Below are positions 45,470-52,269 of a DNA stretch of 64,000 bases, in pieces. The notes beneath the pieces were generated by a model, which worked only from the letters and a program-made list of their open reading frames with translations, had not been told where the DNA came from and searched no databases. Within the stretch, counting starts at the first letter, position 1. Every line of letters begins with the position of its first letter. The stretch is from NCBI RefSeq assembly GCF_035621475.1, contig NZ_CP141799.1, forward strand, positions 1,290,501 to 1,354,500, read 5' to 3'. A program made the translations under genes and the position numbers. The DNA comes from Pseudomonas paeninsulae. Lineage in GTDB: Bacteria; Pseudomonadota; Gammaproteobacteria; Pseudomonadales; Pseudomonadaceae.

Positions 45470-46618
45470 TTGCTCAATCAGCCGCGCACCGCCTTGCAGA
45501 CCGAACTCGATCAGTTCTATCGCGTGCTAAATCAGGCCTCGGCCGAGACCCAGGTGGTTACCGCGCAAGCCTTCAGCAAGGCTCGCAGCAAGCTCAAGCC
45601 CGAGGTCTTCGAGAGCCTTAACCAAGTCCTTCAGCACCAGATCGACAGCCTCGGGCTGCGCCAGACGTGGTGCGGGCTACGCGTACTCGCCGTGGATGGC
45701 TCCACCGTACATTTACCACTGGAGCCGGCCATGACGCGCTTCTTTGGCAGCCACAGCGAGTTTCCCGTTGCCCGCCTGTCCATGCTCTACGACGTCACCG
45801 ACGGTCAAACGCTGCACAGCCTGATCGTGCCATTCGAAGTCGGCGAGCGTGATTGCACCCACTTGCATCTCGCGCATCTGCCCCCTGACAGCCTGACGCT
45901 GTTTGATCGCGGCTATCCTGGGCACTGGTTGTTCGCGCTGTTCGAGCAGCAACGGCGGCATTTCCTGATGCGCCTGCCTTGTGGCTACAACGCGCAGGTC
46001 AAACAGTTTCTCCAGTCGGGTCAGGTCGAAGACACGCTGTTCTTCGCGGCCAGTCATCCAGAAGCGCGCTTGTTTTGTACCGAGGCCGGCGTCGATCCCG
46101 CAGGCCAGGTCGAATTACGCTTGGTTCGGGTCGAGCTGGCGAGCGGTGAAAGCGAAGTGTTGCTGACCTCTCTGCTGGACCGGCAGGCATTCCCGGCCGA
46201 GGTGTTTGCGGATCTCTACCACCGCCGATGGGGCATCGAGACGGACTACCGCCGCGTCAAGCAGACCCTGAGTCTGGACAACTTCAGCGGTCGCAGCGTG
46301 GTAGCGGTGAAGCAGGACTTTCATGCCGGGCAACTACTGAAGAATCTGGGGCTGCTGATGAACTACCTGCTGCAACCGGTCATCGAACAGCGCCACAAAG
46401 GCCGCAAGTTGCGCTGGAAGGTCAACTTCACCCAAGGGGTGTCGCGCCTCAAGAACACCTTGGTCGAGCTGCTGGTGCGCCCCTGTGCTCAGGGGCTGGC
46501 CAACGTGCTGGCGCTGATGACCAACAGTCTCAGCGCCGTGCGTCCAGGGCGCAGCTTCCCGCGTAAGTGTAAGCGCCCGGCCAGCCGCGGCTGCGAGGGG
46601 GCCAAACCGACGCGCTGA
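45470..46618 (+). CDS. IS4-family transposase (copy 1)
   Basis: This DDE transposase of at least 382 residues has LAVDGSTVHLPLEP (first Asp), LTLFDRGYPGHWLF (second Asp, YREK-region neighbour), and RRWGIETDYRRVKQTLSLDNFSGRS with the catalytic Glu in the Y-(2)-R-(3)-E/IETDYRRVK block. The frame is open back to 45326 and reads convincingly there (CPAFIDTHRQHPQDFTRRRQL), but without an ATG. The only good ATG with a ribosome-binding site (45300) is in another frame and stops after 16 codons. Copy 2 has the same arrangement. Confidence 0.85.
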   Translation: MLNQPRTALQTELDQFYRVLNQASAETQVVTAQAFSKARSKLKPEVFESLNQVLQHQIDSLGLRQTWCGLRVLAVDGSTVHLPLEPAMTRFFGSHSEFPVARLSMLYDVTDGQTLHSLIVPFEVGERDCTHLHLAHLPPDSLTLFDRGYPGHWLFALFEQQRRHFLMRLPCGYNAQVKQFLQSGQVEDTLFFAASHPEARLFCTEAGVDPAGQVELRLVRVELASGESEVLLTSLLDRQAFPAEVFADLYHRRWGIETDYRRVKQTLSLDNFSGRSVVAVKQDFHAGQLLKNLGLLMNYLLQPVIEQRHKGRKLRWKVNFTQGVSRLKNTLVELLVRPCAQGLANVLALMTNSLSAVRPGRSFPRKCKRPASRGCEGAKPTR

Positions 46619-46706
46619 GAACCCGCACTACCCCCCGGTGTCAGGCTAGTTGTCGCCTGAGCTGATTTATCAAAACGATAGATCGGGGGCGTCAAAGAGA
46701 GCTGTA

Positions 46707-47207
46707 ATGTCGAGCTATTCACCTGAGCGTAAAGCTGCCCTTATCCGTAAATTACTGCCGCCGCAAAACATGTCCGTGGCCGAGTTGTCGCGTCAAGAAG
46801 GTATCTCCCAAGCCACCCTGTATGCTTGGCGCACGAAGCTCAAAGCGGGAGGCGCGGTAGTGCCCGGAGACAAGAAAAACGCCGATGACTGGCCGGCTGA
46901 AGCCAAGTTCGCAGCGGTATTGCACGCGGCCACCCTGAGCGAGATCGAGCTCAGCGAATACTGTCGTAGCAAGGGCTTGTACCCTGAACAACTCAACGCG
47001 TGGCGCCAAGCCTGCATCAGTGGCCAGCTGTCTGCCCAGGCACAGCGTCAGGCTGATCGAGAGCAGGCGCGCGCCGACAAGAAACGCATCGCCGAGTTGG
47101 AGCGTGAACTGCGACGCAAGGACAAGGCGTTGGCGGAAACCGCCGCCATCCTGGTGCTGCGAAAAAAGATGAATGCCTTCTGGGGAAACGACAGCGAGGA
47201 CGTTTGA
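46707..47207 (+). CDS. IS3-family OrfA (DNA-binding)
   Basis: This 166-residue protein has two helix-turn-helix-like units (SVAELSRQEGISQATLYAWR and LSEYCRSKGLYPEQLNAWR) and a C-terminal leucine-zipper-like coiled coil (RIAELERELRRKDKALAETAA). Near its end the codons CGA AAA AAG contain the slippery heptamer A AAA AAG at 47162-47168. This would shift ribosomes into the orfB frame to make OrfAB. Confidence 0.88.
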   Translation: MSSYSPERKAALIRKLLPPQNMSVAELSRQEGISQATLYAWRTKLKAGGAVVPGDKKNADDWPAEAKFAAVLHAATLSEIELSEYCRSKGLYPEQLNAWRQACISGQLSAQAQRQADREQARADKKRIAELERELRRKDKALAETAAILVLRKKMNAFWGNDSEDV

Positions 47208-48259
47208 CCTCTCTGCCAGAACGGCAACAACTCGTTGAACGCTTTAACCATGCCGTTGCTTCTGGTGCACGCAAGGCAATTGCCTGTGCAGAGATCGGGC
47301 TGTCGCTGCGCAGCCTGCAACGCTGGGCGCTGACACCTGTCATACAGGCCGATGTGCGTACGACCACACTACGTCCGCGACCGAGCAATGCCCTGAGTGC
47401 TGAGGAGCGCCGCACCATCCTGGATGCCTGCAACAGCCCGCCATTCGCCAGCTTGCCGCCGAGTCAGATCGTGCCAAGGCTGGCCGATCAAGGTCGCTAC
47501 CTAGCCTCAGAAGCCACCTTTTACCGCGTGCTGAAAGCCGCTGATCAGCTGCACCAACGTGGCCGCAGCCATGCGCCGCACAAGCACGCCGCGCCGACCA
47601 CGCACAGTGCGAGGAAGAGCAATCAGGTCTGGTCATGGGACATTACCTACCTGCAATCGCCGGTGCGCGGGCAGTATTACTACCTGTACTTGATCGAGGA
47701 TATCTACAGCCGCAAGGCCGTGGGCTGGGAGGTTTACGAGCAAGAAAGCGGCGAGCGTGCGGCCGAACTGATGCAGCGTACCGTGCTCGGCGAGCGCTGC
47801 GCGGGCCAACCCTTGGTGCTGCACTCGGACAACGGCGCGCCGATGAAATCGGTGACGCTGCTGAGTAAGTTGTACGACCTGGGCATCACCCCATCGCGCG
47901 GACGACCGCGGGTGAGCAACGACAATCCCTACTCAGAGTCGCTGTTTAGAACCCTGAAATACTGCCCGCAATGGCCGCAGGATGGCTTTGCCGATTTGGA
48001 CGCAGCACGCAGCTGGGTGCGCGATTTTATCCGCTGGTACAACCATGAGCACCGCCACAGCCGCATCCGCTTCGTGACCCCGGCACAGCGCCATCGTGGA
48101 GAGGATCAAGAAGTGCTAGCCAAGCGTCATGCGCTGTACCAGCAAGCCCGTCATAAACACCCGCATCGCTGGTCAGGTGCAACGCGAAATTGGCAACCTA
48201 TCGGCGCCGTCACACTCAACCCGGAAAGGGAGCAGCCGGCACTGAAAATAGCAGCTTAA
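47204..48259 (+). CDS. IS3-family OrfB (integrase-core transposase)
   Basis: This 351-residue rve-domain DDE transposase has WSWDITYLQSPVRGQYYYLY (first Asp), LVLHSDNGAPMKS (second Asp) and NPYSESLFRTLKYCPQWP (Glu). It overlaps the OrfA stop by four bases and is in the -1 frame, which is open back to the A AAA AAG site. The product is therefore most likely translated as an OrfAB fusion. The TTG at 47204 is only a nominal start. The frame is intact. Confidence 0.9.
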   Translation: MTSLPERQQLVERFNHAVASGARKAIACAEIGLSLRSLQRWALTPVIQADVRTTTLRPRPSNALSAEERRTILDACNSPPFASLPPSQIVPRLADQGRYLASEATFYRVLKAADQLHQRGRSHAPHKHAAPTTHSARKSNQVWSWDITYLQSPVRGQYYYLYLIEDIYSRKAVGWEVYEQESGERAAELMQRTVLGERCAGQPLVLHSDNGAPMKSVTLLSKLYDLGITPSRGRPRVSNDNPYSESLFRTLKYCPQWPQDGFADLDAARSWVRDFIRWYNHEHRHSRIRFVTPAQRHRGEDQEVLAKRHALYQQARHKHPHRWSGATRNWQPIGAVTLNPEREQPALKIAA

Positions 48260-48528
48260 AAACACGGCTGACGCGACAACTACCTTGCAAAACGCCGCTA
48301 CCGCCAAAACCGCCGTGCAAAAAAGCTGGCCAGAAGCGGTCGGTACGCGCTCGCCCGGAAAACGAGAAACCCGCTCGATAAAGCGAACCGGCGTCCATTA
48401 AGCTGCCGCCAAGATTAAATATGCGCTGAATCGGGGAGCAAAACCGGTGGCGGTGCTGCTGCAACCGAGCGCTCAAGCCCTGGATTTGCTTGCTCCAGAC
48501 AGGGCTGGGAGCTTAAGTTGATGACATT

Positions 48529-48582
48529 GGGCTTTAGCCCGTCCCAGTGAGCGAAGCGAACGGTTTGAACCAGTTGTTATAC
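48529..48582 (-). other. attC site 1, second part (R'' end)
   Basis: In cassette orientation this reads GTATAAC AACTGGTTCAAA then CCGTTCGCTTCGCTCACTGGGAC. It begins at the stop codon of the PIN-like cassette gene: the TAA lies inside GTATAAC, as is usual for cassette genes. It pairs with 45190-45223. Confidence 0.75.
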
Positions 48583-49611
48583 GTCACTAACGGTTACTTC
48601 GATAACTTTGGTTTTGACGTTGAGATATTCATACGCGGCTCTGGTTTTATGTATGAAGGCGGCATCCCGAGAGAATAGAAAATCTGAAAACGAAGATATA
48701 GCAGCATGCCCTGCATCACTCATTGCGGCAGTGAATCTTCTGTCATGTTTCATTTTGGAATCTGGATAGTAGCCGATAACATTTAACACGTTGTATATAG
48801 ATGTTACTTTTTCATGCAGATACATTTCTCTGTTGTAAATTGGGTTTTTTGACAAACCTAGAAATTGCTCTATTGAGAAATTATTCTCTCTGTAGCCATC
48901 AAGCGTTTTATAGATGCTCCATATTTTCTCTATAACGTTCGGTGGTTCAATGTTGTTCAGTTGTACCGGCCCAACCTTCATATGATTGCGGTATGTCTGA
49001 ACGCCAGAATAGTTTAATTCATCCTCTATGTGTTTACGCAGCTCTACTGTTGATTGGGTAAGAGCCTCGTTGAAGCTTTTTTGCATTTCTTTTGTATAGG
49101 CAGAGATTTCAGCATCTATTCCGGGAACTAAGTCTTTGACTTCGTCAACTCGGTCAGAAATATAGTTCATGAGGCCGCCAAATGAATCTATCTGTTCTCT
49201 GTTGATTTCATCAAAGTCGCTTCCTGCTCGACCGCCATAGAATTTAAGCAATGATTGCGCTGTGGCTTTTTCCATTGCCTCATAAATCGGTTCAATATTT
49301 TTGCAGTAATCTTCAAACGCATCGAACGGATTTAATTCTTTTAATATGGCCCGATCAGTTACTTTAAAGCTCTCCGTGACGAAGATTCGAAGGTGCATCG
49401 CCTCCAAGTTTTCAAGAGCTTCAAGAAATTGTGAGCCATTATCTCCTGTACGTTTAATTTCCTTGAGCGTCTCATCTGAATAAATAATCTGATATTTTTC
49501 TCTCAGTTCAGATGCGAATGGTAAATCTCTTGTTTTCACAAATAAATCAAGAATGTTGTGGTCTAAATATGCTGTTGGCTTTCCATCATAATTGTTATTC
49601 GGAGTCTTCAC
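48577..49611 (-). CDS. Integron-cassette gene: PIN-like domain protein
   Basis: This 344-residue protein starts with a GTG 17 bases inside the cassette, just after the attC-2 core. An acidic residue follows the first strand (AYLDHNILDLF, Asp17), and the C-terminal block (SDAGHAAISSFSDFLFSRDAAFIHKTRAAYEYL) carries Asp residues spaced as in PIN-type RNases. The middle 200 residues are helical and unfamiliar. Base composition is markedly more AT-rich than the chromosome, a sign of transfer. A nuclease role, possibly in defence, is inferred from the fold only. Its stop codon lies in attC-1. Confidence 0.75.
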   Translation of the reverse strand: MKTPNNNYDGKPTAYLDHNILDLFVKTRDLPFASELREKYQIIYSDETLKEIKRTGDNGSQFLEALENLEAMHLRIFVTESFKVTDRAILKELNPFDAFEDYCKNIEPIYEAMEKATAQSLLKFYGGRAGSDFDEINREQIDSFGGLMNYISDRVDEVKDLVPGIDAEISAYTKEMQKSFNEALTQSTVELRKHIEDELNYSGVQTYRNHMKVGPVQLNNIEPPNVIEKIWSIYKTLDGYRENNFSIEQFLGLSKNPIYNREMYLHEKVTSIYNVLNVIGYYPDSKMKHDRRFTAAMSDAGHAAISSFSDFLFSRDAAFIHKTRAAYEYLNVKTKVIEVTVSDV

Positions 49612-49627
49612 TCAATACCCCTATGAT

Positions 49628-49661
49628 GTATAACGTTTGGTTAAGGGGCGGGCTTTAGCCC
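49628..49661 (-). other. attC site 2, R' end
   Basis: In cassette orientation it ends CCCCTTAACCAAACGTTATAC, with core GTTATAC complementary to 49628-49634. The 12-bp IS4 target GGGCTTTAGCCC is at 49650-49661. The other half is at 51297-51350. Confidence 0.78.
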
Positions 49662-51296
49662 AATGTCATCAACTTAAGCTCCCAGCCCTGTCTGGAGCAA
49701 GCAAATCCAGGGCTTGAGCGCTCGGTTGCAGCAGCACCGCCACCGGTTTTGCTCCCCGATTCAGCGCATATTTAATCTTGGCGGCAGCTTAATGGACGCC
49801 GGTTCGCTTTATCGAGCGGGTTTCTCGTTTTCCGGGCGAGCGCGTACCGACCGCTTCTGGCCAGCTTTTTTGCACGGCGGTTTTGGCGGTAGTGCGGGTT
49901 CTCAGCGCGTCGGTTTGGCCCCCTCGCAGCCGCGGCTGGCCGGGCGCTTACACTTACGCGGGAAGCTGCGCCCTGGACGCACGGCGCTGAGACTGTTGGT
50001 CATCAGCGCCAGCACGTTGGCCAGCCCCTGAGCACAGGGGCGCACCAGCAGCTCGACCAAGGTGTTCTTGAGGCGCGACACCCCTTGGGTGAAGTTGACC
50101 TTCCAGCGCAACTTGCGGCCTTTGTGGCGCTGTTCGATGACCGGTTGCAGCAGGTAGTTCATCAGCAGCCCCAGATTCTTCAGTAGTTGCCCGGCATGAA
50201 AGTCCTGCTTCACCGCTACCACGCTGCGACCGCTGAAGTTGTCCAGACTCAGGGTCTGCTTGACGCGGCGGTAGTCCGTCTCGATGCCCCATCGGCGGTG
50301 GTAGAGATCCGCAAACACCTCGGCCGGGAATGCCTGCCGGTCCAGCAGAGAGGTCAGCAACACTTCGCTTTCACCGCTCGCCAGCTCGACCCGAACCAAG
50401 CGTAATTCGACCTGGCCTGCGGGATCGACGCCGGCCTCGGTACAAAACAAGCGCGCTTCTGGATGACTGGCCGCGAAGAACAGCGTGTCTTCGACCTGAC
50501 CCGACTGGAGAAACTGTTTGACCTGCGCGTTGTAGCCACAAGGCAGGCGCATCAGGAAATGCCGCCGTTGCTGCTCGAACAGCGCGAACAACCAGTGCCC
50601 AGGATAGCCGCGATCAAACAGCGTCAGGCTGTCAGGGGGCAGATGCGCGAGATGCAAGTGGGTGCAATCACGCTCGCCGACTTCGAATGGCACGATCAGG
50701 CTGTGCAGCGTTTGACCGTCGGTGACGTCGTAGAGCATGGACAGGCGGGCAACGGGAAACTCGCTGTGGCTGCCAAAGAAGCGCGTCATGGCCGGCTCCA
50801 GTGGTAAATGTACGGTGGAGCCATCCACGGCGAGTACGCGTAGCCCGCACCACGTCTGGCGCAGCCCGAGGCTGTCGATCTGGTGCTGAAGGACTTGGTT
50901 AAGGCTCTCGAAGACCTCGGGCTTGAGCTTGCTGCGAGCCTTGCTGAAGGCTTGCGCGGTAACCACCTGGGTCTCGGCCGAGGCCTGATTTAGCACGCGA
51001 TAGAACTGATCGAGTTCGGTCTGCAAGGCGGTGCGCGGCTGATTGAGCAAGAACAGGACGAGGTTCTTGAAGGTCAGCTGACGTCGGCGGGTAAAGTCTT
51101 GAGGGTGCTGGCGGTGGGTATCGATGAAAGCGGGACAATCAAGCGAGCTGGTTATTTTTTGTACAATTTTCAGGCCAGGGTTTGCTGGGCGGTGTCAAAC
51201 GGTGTGGAATGAGAGGCCATAAGGAGTTTTCCTATGCGCTAATTTGAGCGCTAATTATATGATATTTATAGAGAAACTGCTTAAGTTGATGACATT
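49662..51296 (-). mobile_element. IS4-type element copy 2 (intact, inverted)
   Basis: This 1635-bp element has exact 17-bp terminal inverted repeats AATGTCATCAACTTAAG and a 12-bp duplication GGGCTTTAGCCC (49650-49661 and 51297-51308). It is inserted at the same position in attC-2 as copy 1 in attC-1 but in the opposite orientation. The pair could act as a composite transposon carrying the PIN-like gene. Confidence 0.93.
49902..51050 (-). CDS. IS4-family transposase (copy 2)
   Basis: Same 382-residue product as copy 1, with the same catalytic blocks and the same lack of an in-frame ATG upstream. No difference from copy 1 is evident over the coding region, which indicates recent duplication or gene conversion. 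The open frame again extends about 48 codons further upstream, to about 51194. Confidence 0.85.
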   Translation of the reverse strand: MLNQPRTALQTELDQFYRVLNQASAETQVVTAQAFSKARSKLKPEVFESLNQVLQHQIDSLGLRQTWCGLRVLAVDGSTVHLPLEPAMTRFFGSHSEFPVARLSMLYDVTDGQTLHSLIVPFEVGERDCTHLHLAHLPPDSLTLFDRGYPGHWLFALFEQQRRHFLMRLPCGYNAQVKQFLQSGQVEDTLFFAASHPEARLFCTEAGVDPAGQVELRLVRVELASGESEVLLTSLLDRQAFPAEVFADLYHRRWGIETDYRRVKQTLSLDNFSGRSVVAVKQDFHAGQLLKNLGLLMNYLLQPVIEQRHKGRKLRWKVNFTQGVSRLKNTLVELLVRPCAQGLANVLALMTNSLSAVRPGRSFPRKCKRPASRGCEGAKPTR

Positions 51297-51350
51297 GGGC
51301 TTTAGCCCGTCCCAGTGAGCGAAGCGAGCGGTTTGAACCACTTGTTAGGT
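51297..51350 (-). other. attC site 2, R'' end
   Basis: In cassette orientation it begins ACCTAAC AAGTGGTTCAAA then CCGCTCGCTTCGCTCACTGGGAC. ACCTAAC fits the integron inverse core RYYYAAC exactly. It lies 12 bases after the stop of the membrane-protein cassette gene. Confidence 0.8.
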
Positions 51351-51361
51351 TTATACGCAAT

Positions 51362-51772
51362 TCACTGATGAGAAAAGTGCGTTAATAAAGAGTCGAAGGC
51401 GACAAATGCTTTCCAAGAAATCCAAGCAAAATTTATTGAAATTATTATTTTTGCAAGATTAGCCCATAAATTTCTCATGGTGTTTTTGGCGCAACGCCAA
51501 ACAGAAATTGAACATAACAAGAAATACATAATGTAGATAACTACAACTGTAGTTGCGGTCGTTAATAAAGCTGTTTCTTTTTGTAGATTTAAAATATGAC
51601 TTGCTTGTAATAGCAAATGGCTTGTTGAGAGAGATTTTATTAGTACTACGAAAATGGCCGTGAAAGAAAGGCTACCTAGAACATACAAAATCCAGAATGC
51701 CTTCCATAGCGGTTGACTCCCACGAATGAAGCTCATTTTCTGTAGAGATGGTGATGTTGCTGATACTTCCAT
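51362..51772 (-). CDS. Integron-cassette gene: small membrane protein
   Basis: This 136-residue protein has three hydrophobic segments (WKAFWILYVLGSLSFTAIFVVLI, TALLTTATTVVVIYIMYFLL and LWANLAKIIISINFAWISWKAFV), so it is an inner-membrane protein. It is AT-rich like the neighbouring cassette gene. The ATG at 51772 lies 15 bases after the GTTAGGT core of the attI-like site and is preferred over a start at 51808 that would fall outside the cassette. No family is recognised. Confidence 0.7.
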   Translation of the reverse strand: MEVSATSPSLQKMSFIRGSQPLWKAFWILYVLGSLSFTAIFVVLIKSLSTSHLLLQASHILNLQKETALLTTATTVVVIYIMYFLLCSISVWRCAKNTMRNLWANLAKIIISINFAWISWKAFVAFDSLLTHFSHQ

Positions 51773-51780
51773 GTTGTAGA

Positions 51781-51845
51781 ACCTAACTATAATTAGGCGA
51801 CATACCATGTCGCGTTTGTTCGCGACAGCATGTCGTATAACGTTC
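51781..51845 (-). other. attI-like site
   Basis: On the minus strand the sequence reads TATGTCGCCTAATTATAG then GTTAGGT, then the first cassette gene. This resembles the end of class 1 attI (GTCGCCCTAAAACAAAGTTAGG) in the same order and spacing. A further AACGTTATAC core lies upstream (around 51834-51843). Proposed as the primary cassette insertion site of the array. Confidence 0.5.
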
Positions 51846-51921
51846 CTTGTCGCCCTGTAAGTCCTTGTCTTGCCTTGATGTTGTCGCGGGGGCGCGACAG
51901 CGATCAGGGAGAAACGCGACA
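51809..51921. repeat. Cluster of TGTCGCG / CGCGACA dyads
   Basis: TGTCGCG occurs at 51809 and 51882, and its complement CGCGACA at 51821, 51893 and 51915, with TGTCGCC at 51848. The pairs 51809/51821 and 51882/51893 form hairpins with 7-bp stems. They may be regulator sites near the attI-like site or structures linked to recombination. Confidence 0.6.
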
Positions 51922-52269
51922 GGGATGACGGCAAGCCCAAACGGCTGAATCGGCGCTGACGCAAACTCACGCGCCACAGTATTCGACGCTAGTCGAATGT
52001 GTCTACACGAGGCAGCCGGTTCCGCCAAGGCATAGCGGACTAAAGCTGAAACGCGCTGTATGTCTCGCTGAACCCGCTTTCTCTCGCTGTACGTCTTCCA
52101 AGGCACAACGCAATTCATGCTCACGTTTCGCTCGCGAGCGCAGATCGGCTTTGCGCTACGGGAGGGAGTTGGCGAGCGAGGCGACTTGGGGTGACGGTCA
52201 GCCAGCGCGGGAGAAGGGCACATGACGATCCGGCCGTCATGTGGCTTATTAGCGATTCAGGCCAGGTGC

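Larger units (their letters stand above)
46632..48297 (+). mobile_element. IS3-family element nested in IS4 copy 1
   Basis: This insertion of about 1666 bp is flanked by CTAC (46628-46631 and 48298-48301), taken as the target duplication by comparison with the uninterrupted copy 2. Its ends share an imperfect inverted block, GGCTAGTTGTCGCCTGAGC at the left and a GGTAGTTGTCGCGTCAGC complement at the right. It carries overlapping orfA and orfB. The exact termini are uncertain by a few bases. Confidence 0.85.
45224..48528 (+). mobile_element. IS4-type element copy 1, interrupted by an IS3-family element
   Basis: The element begins AATGTCATCAACTTAAG (45224-45240) and ends in the exact complement (48512-48528). 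It is flanked on both sides by the 12-bp target duplication GGGCTTTAGCCC (45212-45223 and 48529-48540). Without the nested IS3 element and its 4-bp duplication it is 1635 bp, the same as copy 2. Its target lies in the middle of an attC site. Confidence 0.9.
51773..52269. other. Integron platform remnant without recognisable integrase
   Basis: This is where intI would be expected, divergent from the cassettes on the plus strand, but no integrase reading frame or motif is visible in about 500 bases. A minus-strand open frame here (51783-52223) has unconvincing composition and crosses the att core. The stretch also carries a cluster of TGTCGCG dyads. Confidence 0.55.

Noticed and set aside
51809..51921. 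Plasmid-type iteron origin
   Set aside because: Motif copies are in mixed orientation with irregular spacing, and no replication initiator gene or AT-rich unwinding region is present.
51783..52223. 146-codon minus-strand frame in the integron platform region
   Set aside because: Runs through the attI-like core and has low-complexity Arg/Ser/Pro composition at its start. No family was recognised, so it is not annotated as a gene.
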